Assembly (NCBI RefSeq): GCF_050337105.1
Contig: NZ_JAKJSQ010000061.1
Coordinates: forward strand, 1 to 22,877
Origin: Aliivibrio_A kagoshimensis
GTDB lineage: Bacteria > Pseudomonadota > Gammaproteobacteria > Enterobacterales > Vibrionaceae
DNA length: 22,877 nucleotides
Direction: 5' to 3'
Shown here: piece by piece, positions 16,544 to 22,877 of the stretch
How the letters are laid out: each line of letters begins with the position of its first letter
Numbering within the stretch: the stretch's first letter is position 1
The notes under the pieces: generated by a model
Databases searched by the model: none
Told to the model about the DNA's origin: nothing
The model's input: the letters and a program-made list of their open reading frames with translations, nothing else
Translations under genes and position numbers: made by a program

Positions 16544-16662
16544 ACTCTTAAGTTAAGATGTGACACGCCGCCAGTTGCGCACCTCTTAATATAATCAATC
16601 GTTGCAAGCTACTTCGCTCAAGGGCAAAATGGCTTTAGATTTCTAACTATGTGAAAATTAAA

Positions 16663-17232
16663 ATGAATAAAATCGCAGTTATTACCTTATCAATGTTACT
16701 CGCCGGTTGTGCTACTGATACCTATGTAACCGATATCACCACCGAATCTGAAACAGAAGTGTATGCACATGCGAAAACTCAGAGCGCACCTGCACAAACT
16801 GAAATGAAAGAAACACCTGCCCCTGTTGAACAGAGTATCTCTCCAACGGCAGCACAAACCGAAGCCGTTGAAACTTCAGCGATAGAAAAAAGCTCAACGT
16901 CCAATACTGTCTCTCTGGCGCCACCTGTAAAAAGCAATAAAGCGCCACATACTGACTCTTCTTTCACTCTGCAGATTGTCTCATTACTCAACAATGCACG
17001 TCTTGATGAATATTTAAAGAATATGCCAAACCGTGAGCAGTTGTGGGTCAATGACAAAATGGTTAACGGTAAGAATTGGACCAGTGTACTTTACGGTAAT
17101 TTCAATACTAAGGCTGAAGCCAAAGCTGCCATTCCTTATTTACCTGAAGCGATCAGAATGCAGAAGCCATTCCCGCGCAGCATTAAGAGTATTAAGCAGT
17201 CACAGTATCCAGACATCATAAAAGTAAACTAG
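16663..17232 (+). CDS. SPOR-domain lipoprotein
   Basis: This protein of about 189 residues starts MNKIAVITLSMLLAGC. It has a short signal peptide ending in lipobox LLAGC, so the Cys should be lipidated, and Ala follows the Cys. Residues about 20-100 are a low-complexity linker rich in Thr, Glu, Ala and Pro. The C-terminal part (about 105-185, FTLQIVSLLNNARLDEYLKN to LPEAIRMQKPFPRSI) looks like a SPOR domain, which binds denuded peptidoglycan at division septa. A GTG at 16651 in the same frame would add MKIK. Neither start has a strong ribosome site, and ATG is preferred. It resembles the C-terminus of DamX, but the exact role is unknown. Confidence 0.8.
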   Translation: MNKIAVITLSMLLAGCATDTYVTDITTESETEVYAHAKTQSAPAQTEMKETPAPVEQSISPTAAQTEAVETSAIEKSSTSNTVSLAPPVKSNKAPHTDSSFTLQIVSLLNNARLDEYLKNMPNREQLWVNDKMVNGKNWTSVLYGNFNTKAEAKAAIPYLPEAIRMQKPFPRSIKSIKQSQYPDIIKVN

Positions 17233-17238
17233 TAGATT

Positions 17239-17260
17239 AAGGAGCTTCGGCTCCTTTTTT
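17239..17260 (+). terminator. Rho-independent terminator of the SPOR lipoprotein gene
   Basis: GGAGC, TTCG tetraloop, GCTCC, then six T: a textbook intrinsic terminator 7 nt after the stop codon. Confidence 0.93.
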
Positions 17261-17375
17261 GTTGTACACCACTTCTGAGCTTATGCAGCTTGGAGTTTAA
17301 CCTTTCTCAAAAAGCGATTATCATAGTCTATTCGCTGTTCTCAGACATTCTCAGTATGATTTGGAAATATGGCAC

Positions 17376-18377
17376 ATGAACAAAATTAATGTATTACTTC
17401 TTTGTGGCGGGGCAGGATCAGAGCATGAAGTCTCTCTTGTCTCTTCAGCATTCTTAGAACAACAGCTAGCTGAAATTGATGGTCTCAACGTTTTCCCTGT
17501 TGAAATCAAAGAATCAGGATGGTTTCAGAAGCACACTTCGTTACCTTGCCATTTTACAGTTGATGGTGCATTAACGATGGATAACAAGAAAACCATTATC
17601 GATTACGCAATTCCATGCATTCATGGCTTCCCAGGTGAAACTGGCGATATCCAATCTCTTTTTGCCATGTCAAAAACCCCATTCCTTGGTTGTGATGCGC
17701 AATCGAGCACTAACAGCTTTAATAAAATAACCTCTAAGCTTTGGTATGACGCATTAGACATTCCAAATACTCCCTACCTTTTTCTCAGTGAGCAAAGCTC
17801 AGAGAGCATAGAGAAGGCTAAATCAGCACTCAAAAAATGGAATAAAGTCTTTGTTAAAGCGGCGTGTCAAGGGTCATCAGTAGGATGCTACAGCGTCACT
17901 AATGAGGGTGAATTGCTCACTGCTATCGACAATGCTTTTACCTATTCAGACCAAGTTTTAATTGAACAGTCTGTGATACCACGTGAACTTGAAGTGTCAG
18001 CTTATGAGTATCAAGGTGAATTGTTTGTCACCAACCCTGGAGAGATCCGTGCGCCTGAAGGTAAGTTTTACACCTATGAAGAGAAATACAGCACAGATAG
18101 TCACTCAACAACGACGTTAGAAGTTAGCGATCTTTCTCCCGACCACCTCGCGACAATTCAGCACTGTGCTCAAAAAGTGTTTAAACAGATGAAACTTAAA
18201 GATTTGGCTCGAATTGATTTCTTCCTAACTGAAGAGAATAAAATCTATCTCAATGAAGTCAATACCTTTCCTGGCATGACACCAATTTCGATGTTCCCGA
18301 AACTGATGGAGCACAATGGATTAAAGTTCAAAGCCTTTTTGCAATCGGCAATCTATAGTGCGGTAAAAGAAAAATAG
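17376..18377 (+). CDS. ddl: D-alanine--D-alanine ligase
   Basis: This 333-aa ATP-grasp ligase makes D-Ala-D-Ala for peptidoglycan precursors in the cytosol. The N-terminal signature is LCGGAGSEHEVSLVS. ATP-grasp features follow: FVKAACQGSSVGCYSV, EQSVIPRELEVSAYE, and the metal- and phosphate-binding end ARIDFFLTEENKIYLNEVNT followed by FPGMTPISMFPKL. The frame opens at a TTG (17361), but the ATG at 17376 aligns with the usual family start and has GGAA upstream. The gene is not in the division/cell-wall cluster where ddlB usually lies, so it is a stand-alone ligase, possibly a second copy in the genome. Confidence 0.93.
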   Translation: MNKINVLLLCGGAGSEHEVSLVSSAFLEQQLAEIDGLNVFPVEIKESGWFQKHTSLPCHFTVDGALTMDNKKTIIDYAIPCIHGFPGETGDIQSLFAMSKTPFLGCDAQSSTNSFNKITSKLWYDALDIPNTPYLFLSEQSSESIEKAKSALKKWNKVFVKAACQGSSVGCYSVTNEGELLTAIDNAFTYSDQVLIEQSVIPRELEVSAYEYQGELFVTNPGEIRAPEGKFYTYEEKYSTDSHSTTTLEVSDLSPDHLATIQHCAQKVFKQMKLKDLARIDFFLTEENKIYLNEVNTFPGMTPISMFPKLMEHNGLKFKAFLQSAIYSAVKEK

Positions 18378-18401
18378 GGTAGAGAGCGAACTTACTTTAC
18401 T

Positions 18402-18436
18402 AAGCCAAGCCATTAATCCCAAGGTTTGGCTTTTTT
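18402..18436 (+). terminator. Terminator of ddl, overlapping the 3' end of the recombinase gene
   Basis: AAGCCAAGCC (18402-18411) pairs with GGTTTGGCTT (18423-18432) with one G-U pair, then TTTT continues the T-run. The right arm lies inside the last codons of the convergent recombinase gene. Confidence 0.8.
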
Positions 18437-19354
18437 ATATTTACGCTTCTCTTGTTCAGCAGTGGGTTTGTTTCCTAAGTATTGAGCTGGCATTGCCGGG
18501 CTAGCCCAACGTCCAAAAGTTTGAATCTCTTTTAATGCATAACCTTGTTGCGCGAGCTCTTGAGTCGCACCAACTCGAGTCGATTGACCAGAAAACTTGA
18601 CCTTCAAACCTAGCTCATCACTGGCTCTACGAACAATGCGATAGATAGATGAATCGTTGAGCACTTCAACGCCTACCGTGCCATGACGGTTAATACTTCT
18701 GAACACGATCCCGTTGTGAATATTCGCCATGTTAATCCAACGTACTAAATAACCTGAAGCAGATTGACTGAGTGCATAGGTCACTTGATCGATATCTAGC
18801 GTCACAATGTCACTTTCACCATAAGCGATCTGATTGGTTTGAAGGGACTTGAGTTCGGAACGTTTTATCATGGTTTCAAACATAATATTCCAGACACACA
18901 CATCTCTTATGTCTTTAATATCCTCTGAATGGCCTAGCTTTTCGTTCAACGTTTCAAGATGGACCAGTTGAAAAGGGGCCGCTTGTTTTGCATCATCTTT
19001 TTTCTCTAGGCGCAATTCTTGCAAGAGAAATTTAACCTGTCGGTGGTTGGTTGGATCAGACAAGTCGTTACAACGATGGATGATACCAATCGAGATGAGG
19101 TAGCGTTTCAACGTAGATAATTTACGTGTTTGACGCTGACTTTGTATATAAAGCCTAACGGCAGTGACTGATGAAGGAAAAGGGGAAACCGATTTGAGCT
19201 GACAAAATTCAACAAAACGATTCCAATCATTAATGATAGAAATCAGTGAATTGCTTGAATAGTTGTCGCCAGTTAACTGCTTTAATAGCTGGTCATCTGT
19301 AATTACCGAGCTGAAGTAGGCTTTGCTTAGTTTGAGGTCAACATCGTTGCTCAT
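18413..19354 (-). CDS. Tyrosine recombinase / integrase family protein
   Basis: This 313-aa protein has an N-terminal SAM-like core-binding domain (about 10-110, with SLISIINDWNRFVEFCQLK) and a C-terminal catalytic domain. The first catalytic Arg is in FETMIKRSELKSL. The second box reads SGQSTRVGATQEL where HxxR is usual, so His is replaced by Gln. GRW and the nucleophile Tyr in AQYLGN follow. The ATG at 19354 is preferred because AGGG lies at a good distance; the upstream ATG at 19387 has AGGG directly against it. No tRNA or direct-repeat att site was seen beside it. It lies about 2 kb from the dif site. It is a relic or specialised recombinase of unknown target. Confidence 0.85.
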   Translation of the reverse strand: MSNDVDLKLSKAYFSSVITDDQLLKQLTGDNYSSNSLISIINDWNRFVEFCQLKSVSPFPSSVTAVRLYIQSQRQTRKLSTLKRYLISIGIIHRCNDLSDPTNHRQVKFLLQELRLEKKDDAKQAAPFQLVHLETLNEKLGHSEDIKDIRDVCVWNIMFETMIKRSELKSLQTNQIAYGESDIVTLDIDQVTYALSQSASGYLVRWINMANIHNGIVFRSINRHGTVGVEVLNDSSIYRIVRRASDELGLKVKFSGQSTRVGATQELAQQGYALKEIQTFGRWASPAMPAQYLGNKPTAEQEKRKYKKAKPWD

Positions 19355-19432
19355 TTTATGCCCTGTTAGAGATCCCTTTAAATTCATCCCTAACTATAAA
19401 TTAATTCGGGTCGAGAAACGACTGCATTTTTA

Positions 19433-19441
19433 TGGTATAAA
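19433..19441 (+). promoter_or_regulatory. Extended -10 promoter for the 126-aa protein gene
   Basis: TGGTATAAA fits an extended -10 element 44 nt before the start codon. A small inverted repeat, GTCG AGAAA CGAC (19410-19422), lies upstream where a -35 would be expected, and no good -35 is present. Confidence 0.35.
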
Positions 19442-19485
19442 TGTCGAAATAAAGAAAATTACATTAATTAAACATGGGGTTACCT

Positions 19486-19866
19486 ATGAGTCAAGTTTTT
19501 CATCGTGGATACAGTATTGAGAACAAATCTGATGATGCTAACGCTTGGAGAGTGCGTTTACAGAATAAAGTACTGATAGGGAATATCACAGCAGTAAAAA
19601 AATCTATCGATTGGTGGACCGATGCTGCGGTTCTTATTGACCCTGCAGAGTTTAACGAAAGCGGTGAACTGATTAATGAAGGAGAAACTGCCGAGAATTC
19701 CAAGGTCCAAGTTCAAAAAATGGAATATAAAGGCTATATTTTCAGTAACGATTCAGAACAATCGAAAGAGTGGTATTTTATGCATGGTGGTAGATTGATT
19801 AAAGGGAGCCAAAAGGCACTTCAAGATTATATCGATCGCTTCAACAAAGCCTCTAAAAAACAATAA
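19486..19866 (+). CDS. Uncharacterised 126-aa protein
   Basis: I do not recognise this protein with certainty. It begins MSQVFHRGYSIENKSDDANA, lacks a signal peptide and is predicted to be soluble and mixed alpha/beta. It contains two similar-looking segments, WRVRLQNKVLIGNI and YKGYIFSNDSEQSKEWYFMHGG, and a charged helical C-terminus. The ATG at 19486 has GGGG 6 nt upstream; the ATG at 19474 has no ribosome site. It lies 32 nt upstream of yciH on the same strand and may share its transcript. It may belong to a small Vibrionaceae-specific family of unknown function. Confidence 0.8.
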   Translation: MSQVFHRGYSIENKSDDANAWRVRLQNKVLIGNITAVKKSIDWWTDAAVLIDPAEFNESGELINEGETAENSKVQVQKMEYKGYIFSNDSEQSKEWYFMHGGRLIKGSQKALQDYIDRFNKASKKQ

Positions 19867-19898
19867 ATTTTCATACTTAACGTAAGTCGAGCAGAATC

Positions 19899-20210
19899 AT
19901 GTCATTAGTATATTCAACAGAGACCGGTCGCATCACACCGGAGAAAGAACAAGTACAGCGTCCAAAAGGTGATGGCGTTGTGCGTATACAGCGTGAATCT
20001 AAAGGTCGAAAAGGAAAAGGGGTCTGTATCATAACAGGCCTAGACCTAGACGATAAAGCCCTGAAACTAGTGGCTGTAGCGCTCAAAAAAGTATGTGGTT
20101 GTGGTGGCGCAGTAAAAAACGGTACGATTGAAATCCAAGGTGATAATCGCGACAAGATTAAAGATTACCTTGTCAAACAAGGACACACTGTTAAATTCTC
20201 AGGCGGTTAA
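19899..20210 (+). CDS. yciH: YciH, SUI1/eIF1-like translation factor
   Basis: This 103-aa protein of the SUI1 fold is homologous to eukaryotic eIF1. The basic stretch RESKGRKGKGVCIITGLDL and the C-terminal CGCGGAVKNGTIEIQGDNRD then KIKDYLVKQGHTVKFSGG are diagnostic. In E. coli the protein discriminates against weak initiation and is dispensable. The length is normal. No clear Shine-Dalgarno sequence precedes the ATG. It is followed after 19 nt by the RraA-like gene. Confidence 0.93.
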   Translation: MSLVYSTETGRITPEKEQVQRPKGDGVVRIQRESKGRKGKGVCIITGLDLDDKALKLVAVALKKVCGCGGAVKNGTIEIQGDNRDKIKDYLVKQGHTVKFSGG

Positions 20211-20229
20211 TACCAATATAGGAGCCATA

Positions 20230-20847
20230 ATGCTAAATCTTTCTCTCTTTTCTGAGTTATCCCCAACGGATTATGCCAATGTATTAAAGCGTGATCATTT
20301 CATGGATTTTGGTATCAAAGCATTGTGGCCAAATACACCGCGAGTTTGTGGCCCGGCATTTACTGTTCAGTTGGCTCCTGGTGATCATTTAATGTTACAT
20401 ATGGCGATCCATCAGGCTCCTGAAGGATCCATCATTGTTGCATCTGGTTGTGGTAATGATCTTGCCGCTGCTGGCGGTAATGTATGTGCAGTAGCCAAGA
20501 AACGCGGAATTGCAGGTTTCATTATCGATGGTGTTGTTCGAGACATTGCTGAGATACGTGAAAATCAGTTTCCAGTTTTTGCCCGTGGTGTATTCCCAGT
20601 ACCAGGAAACAAAATGTTCATTTCACCGCTTGAAACACCGATCATATGCGGAGGAGCAAATGTAGAATCTGGCGACATCATTGTGGCAGATGAAGAGGGC
20701 ATTGTAGTCATACCGAAGCAGCGCTCAGAAGAAATTTACTCTCTTGTAAAAGCAAAGTTCGATGCCGAACAAAGTATGACACTTGAACAGTGGCAGCAGC
20801 ACCATATTGAACGTATTACTAGCGCTTACAATAAGCAATCAACGTAA
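20230..20847 (+). CDS. RraA-like / 4-hydroxy-4-methyl-2-oxoglutarate aldolase family protein
   Basis: This 205-aa protein of the RraA fold has the core motif KRGIAGFIIDGVVRDIAEI, with the Arg-Asp pair that binds substrate and metal in the aldolase members, and GANVESGDIIVADEEGIVVI near the C-terminus. The family includes HMG/CHA aldolases and the RNase E regulator RraA. The sequence alone does not decide which activity applies, and the catabolic neighbours of an aldolase are missing. AGGAG at 20220-20224 fixes the ATG at 20230; the longer frame upstream overlaps yciH and has no ribosome site. The GNAT gene follows 9 nt later and is probably in the same operon. Confidence 0.88.
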   Translation: MLNLSLFSELSPTDYANVLKRDHFMDFGIKALWPNTPRVCGPAFTVQLAPGDHLMLHMAIHQAPEGSIIVASGCGNDLAAAGGNVCAVAKKRGIAGFIIDGVVRDIAEIRENQFPVFARGVFPVPGNKMFISPLETPIICGGANVESGDIIVADEEGIVVIPKQRSEEIYSLVKAKFDAEQSMTLEQWQQHHIERITSAYNKQST

Positions 20848-20856
20848 AGGATTTAC

Positions 20857-21291
20857 ATGCCTTACACCATCCGCATTGACCACACACCCAGTGAGAGTGA
20901 TCTCGATATTTTAGGAAAAGGTCTTGATGACTTTACCGAGAATATTGCAGGCATTGAAGAGCGCAAAAACATCACGTTTTTCTTAAAAGATGATAATAAC
21001 GAGATTATGGGCGGCATTACAGGTGCCTATGGAAATTATGATTGGTTATGGGTCGGTACCTTATGGATATCTGACGCCGTTCGCGGTCAAGGCTATGGCG
21101 AACAGTTGCTGTACGCCATTGAGCAAGAAGCAGTTAAAAATGGCTGTGGCAATGCCTACCTGAACAGCTTCAGTTTCAGCGCTGTCGAGTTCTACAAAAA
21201 GAATGGATACACCGTATACGCAGAGCTTGAAGATTTTCCACCAGGACACAATCTAAACAGCTTAAGAAAAAAGCTTATCCTTGATAAATAA
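20857..21291 (+). CDS. GNAT family N-acetyltransferase
   Basis: This 144-aa single-domain GNAT protein has the acetyl-CoA-binding motif VRGQGYGEQLL and a following helix EQEAVKNGCGNAYLNSFSF, then FYKKNGYTVYAELEDFPPGH, all usual for the family. The substrate is unknown. AAAGG precedes the ATG, and the gene lies 9 nt after the RraA-like gene. It is the last intact core gene before dif. Confidence 0.9.
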   Translation: MPYTIRIDHTPSESDLDILGKGLDDFTENIAGIEERKNITFFLKDDNNEIMGGITGAYGNYDWLWVGTLWISDAVRGQGYGEQLLYAIEQEAVKNGCGNAYLNSFSFSAVEFYKKNGYTVYAELEDFPPGHNLNSLRKKLILDK

Positions 21292-21296
21292 CAGCA

Positions 21297-21323
21297 GTGA
21301 GGCCGCATTAGTGTCCTCACCTG
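21297..21323 (+). terminator. Hairpin after the GNAT gene
   Basis: GTGAGG (21297-21302) pairs with CCTCAC (21315-21320), and the outer CA and TG extend the stem with a bulge. There is no proper T-run, so termination is only likely. It lies 5 nt after the stop codon and 10 nt before dif. Confidence 0.45.
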
Positions 21324-21329
21324 ATAAGC

Positions 21330-21357
21330 ATTTAACATAATGCACGTAATGCGCACT
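21330..21357 (-). other. dif: dif site (XerC/XerD recombination site)
   Basis: Read on the minus strand the 28-bp site consists of a XerC arm AGTGCGCATTA, a central hexamer CGTGCA and a XerD arm TTATGTTAAAT. Both arms match the Vibrio dif consensus I remember, and the XerD arm is identical to that of E. coli dif. The centre differs from the V. cholerae chromosome 1 centre (TGTATG) and is one base from the chromosome 2 centre (CGTGCG). This is where XerCD resolves chromosome dimers at the replication terminus. The XerC arm points right, toward the accessory sequence. Confidence 0.88.
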
Positions 21358-21381
21358 TTAATTGTAGGCCCAATTTAGTAA

Positions 21382-21484
21382 TGTCCGGTTTGAGCAATTT
21401 TAAAATGTCCTCTTATGCTTATTGAACCCCATGAGTTTGAGGACCTCAAACAATGTTGATCCCTATGAGTGACCGCGACATAGT
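21382..21484 (+). mobile_element. Remnant resembling the left end of an insertion sequence
   Basis: TGTCCGG at 21382 and TGTCCTC at 21406 are repeated end-like motifs. A perfect inverted repeat, GTTTGAGG A CCTCAAAC (21435-21451), then overlaps a ribosome site for an ATG at 21453. That ATG opens MLIPMSDRDIV, which looks like the N-terminus of a transposase. The reading frame changes character at about 21482-21490, where secretin sequence begins. Only this end is present. An IS21-like origin is a guess; no transposase domain remains to test it. Confidence 0.4.
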
Positions 21485-22258
21485 AACGTTCAATCACTGG
21501 TATCGAGTAACGCGATTATTGTCAGTGGTAAGGATGCGCAGATAAAATCAGTGGATGCACTCATAGGCGTCATTGACCAAAAGCAGCAGCTTGTTTTTAT
21601 CGAATCCATCATTACAGAAACTCTACTCGATGATAATCAAGAACTGGGCGTTAACCTCTCATCTGCTATGGATGGAACAGGCTTTAACTTTGCAACCAAT
21701 GTGATTTCAGCGTTTAACCCAAACAAATATGCACACGCTATCTATAACGGCGGCGATTTCAGCGCACTAATAAAAGCGGTATCAAAATCTGAGAATACCA
21801 CCCTACTTTCCAAGCCTCACATACTGATATTAGACAGAGAGCAAGGCTACATTAGCGTAGGTCAAAACGTGCCATTTCTTGTGGCAACAGACACCACTGA
21901 CGCAGGGAAAGTAACACAACGAATAGAACGTCGTGATGTGGGTATATCGCTCTCAGTCGTGCCTCACATCATCGGTAACAGTGTGATACTGAAAATATCG
22001 CAAGAATCATCGAGTGTGAGCAATTCGGCTATTGCATCGGACATCATCACCAACAAGCGGACAGTACAGACGACGGTGAGCGTTCAGAGCGGTCAAACCA
22101 TTTCATTAGGGGGATTGATATCAGGTGAGGATAAAGTGTCAATATCAGGCATACCGCTGCTTATGGATATTCCGTTTCTCGGTGAGTTGTTCAAGTCAAA
22201 GCAAGTGTCTAAGGTGCAAAAAGAGCTAATGGTGATCATTAAAACCACCATCCTTTAA
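21473..22258 (+). pseudogene. 5'-truncated secretin (filamentous phage pIV / GspD superfamily)
   Basis: The open frame runs from just after a TGA (21470-21472). Secretin-like sequence is recognisable from about 21485 (SNAIIVSGKDAQIKSVDAL), followed by IDQKQQLVFIESIITE. This is the end of an N-domain joined to the outer-membrane secretin domain, which holds TLLSKPHILILDREQGYISV, GQNVPFLVATDT, SVQSGQTISLGGLIS and IPFLGELFKS. The protein ends at ELMVIIKTTIL with no S-domain, as in phage-type secretins. The signal peptide and most N-domains are missing, and no natural start exists; a GTG at 21551 could only give a headless 235-aa product. It is a broken relic, probably of a filamentous phage integrated at dif and disrupted by an insertion element. 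A type II secretion gene is the alternative. Confidence 0.7.
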
Positions 22259-22260
22259 AG

Positions 22261-22312
22261 TGATTGCAAAACTTAACCAGGATTAACCGGTAGCTAGTTA
22301 CTTTTGCAATCA
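22261..22312. repeat. Perfect 11-bp inverted repeat after the secretin fragment
   Basis: TGATTGCAAAA (22261-22271) and TTTTGCAATCA (22302-22312) are exact reverse complements around a 30-nt loop holding a second short repeat (TTAACC at 22273-22278 and 22283-22288). It starts 2 nt after the secretin stop. The large loop is unlike an intrinsic terminator. A phage intergenic hairpin or the two ends of a miniature element are possible. Confidence 0.5.
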
Positions 22313-22347
22313 TAAATGATTTTCCTCCAGGAACATCAAGAAAATTA

Positions 22348-22356
22348 TGCTATCAT
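22348..22356 (+). promoter_or_regulatory. Extended -10 promoter for the small helical protein gene
   Basis: TGCTATCAT matches an extended -10 element (one mismatch to TATAAT) 36 nt before the start codon. The -35 is weak. Confidence 0.4.
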
Positions 22357-22392
22357 TATTTCCCCTGGCAAAGTCTGCAGAAAGGAAAAATG

Positions 22393-22635
22393 ATGGCAAT
22401 TACGATTAGAGATACAGAAAAGCATGAAAAAATGCTTACAGAGCTCAAAGCGCTGACCAATAAAGCAACGGCGTCAGGCTCACTGATTGAGGGCGGTTAC
22501 ATGTCAGTAAAATACCACTCCATGTACACCAATGAGAAAAAACGCAATGAACAACTAACACAACAATTGAATGAGCTAGAACGCAAGGTTCAACGTTATT
22601 TCGATTCGTTAGATGAATTGCGTCCTAAGTGTTAA
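22393..22635 (+). CDS. Small 80-aa helical protein, possible ribbon-helix-helix regulator
   Basis: I do not recognise the family. The N-terminus MAITIRDTEKHEKMLTELKA has the short beta strand and amphipathic helix pattern of ribbon-helix-helix DNA-binding proteins. The C-terminal half (from NEKKRNEQLTQQLNELERKV) is a predicted coiled coil. AAGGA lies 6 nt before the ATG at 22393; the adjacent ATG at 22390 is too close. It lies in accessory DNA after the secretin relic and could be a regulator of the integrated element. The function is unproven. Confidence 0.65.
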   Translation: MAITIRDTEKHEKMLTELKALTNKATASGSLIEGGYMSVKYHSMYTNEKKRNEQLTQQLNELERKVQRYFDSLDELRPKC

Positions 22636-22877
22636 CGCTACTGCATATATGACGGTCTGCCATGGTGTACGGTGGGACATCCGCCCCTATAAGCAATAAA
22701 GCGGCTCAATTGGGCGATTATGTTTAAAGCTCAAAGAAATATACCCTTTTCCTGCTAGACCTCTTTTATCTGTACGTTTAAATGACTTATTATTTAACTT
22801 AGAGTTAACCTCTAGATGTAATAGTTTTAATCAGTTTTATGATTATATCTACTTTATCTATTAAAACTGTTTCATTA
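22636..22877. other. AT-rich gene-free right end
   Basis: No coding frame is supported in these 242 bases. They hold short inverted repeats: TAGAG TTAAC CTCTA (22800-22814), and AGTTTTAAT (22823-22831) with ATTAAAACT (22860-22868). The second pair may belong to the regulatory region of a gene beyond the window. Confidence 0.4.

Noticed and set aside
16590..16595. TATAAT as a promoter for the SPOR lipoprotein gene
   Set aside because: There is no -35 element at 16-18 nt and no extended TG, so it was not listed as a promoter.
21297..21357. Integron attC site near the GNAT gene
   Set aside because: The hairpin lacks the conserved core ends of attC, and the right part is fully explained by dif.
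22702..22728. Second dif-like site bounding the phage remnant
   Set aside because: TTATGTTTAAA resembles a XerD arm, but the would-be XerC arm matches at only about 5 of 11 positions, which is not better than chance for AT-rich DNA.

Overview
The window looks like Vibrionaceae DNA, most likely from the genus Vibrio. The evidence is moderate to low GC, the gene set (GalE, a short Ddl, YciH, PatZ-like and RraA-like proteins), and a Xer/dif site at 21330-21357. The dif outer arms are Vibrio-like and its central hexamer resembles the chromosome 2 version as I remember it. I infer that the window lies in a replication terminus region, probably of the second chromosome.

Positions 1-12360 form one functional block. 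On the plus strand is a tight four-gene operon: two secreted di-heme cytochrome c peroxidase-like proteins (6704-7795, 7806-9029), a Tat-exported Rieske protein (9026-9625) and an arsenite-oxidase-like molybdopterin catalytic subunit (9628-12324). This gene set matches the iodate reductase (Idr) cluster idrA, idrB, idrP1, idrP2, here in the order P, P, B, A. It differs from arsenite oxidase by having the peroxidases and by lacking one arsenite-pocket glutamate. Divergently transcribed on the minus strand are a 782-aa HEAT-repeat protein, a membrane PAS histidine kinase and an NtrC-type sigma-54 activator. The 343-bp region between the two operons holds a good -24/-12 sigma-54 promoter facing each operon, with an inverted repeat between them that could be the activator's enhancer. 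The proposed circuit is: periplasmic signal, kinase, activator, then sigma-54 transcription of both the reductase operon and its own regulatory operon.

Positions 12449-18377 carry ordinary chromosomal genes: galE, a tiny 24-aa membrane protein, a PatZ-like acyl-CoA synthetase/acetyltransferase on the minus strand, a SPOR-domain lipoprotein, and a D-Ala-D-Ala ligase. Most are separated by clear hairpin terminators.

Positions 18402-21320 carry a tyrosine recombinase (minus strand), an unrecognised 126-aa protein, yciH, an RraA-like protein and a GNAT acetyltransferase. The dif site follows.

Positions 21358-22877 are accessory. About 25 bp after dif is a piece that looks like the left end of an insertion sequence, fused to the 3' part of a secretin gene of filamentous-phage type. 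A perfect 11-bp inverted repeat and a small helical protein come next. This fits decayed debris of an element that integrated at dif through XerCD. A perfect 33-bp palindrome containing a Fur-box-like core sits at the left edge of the window. No rRNA, tRNA or CRISPR array was seen.
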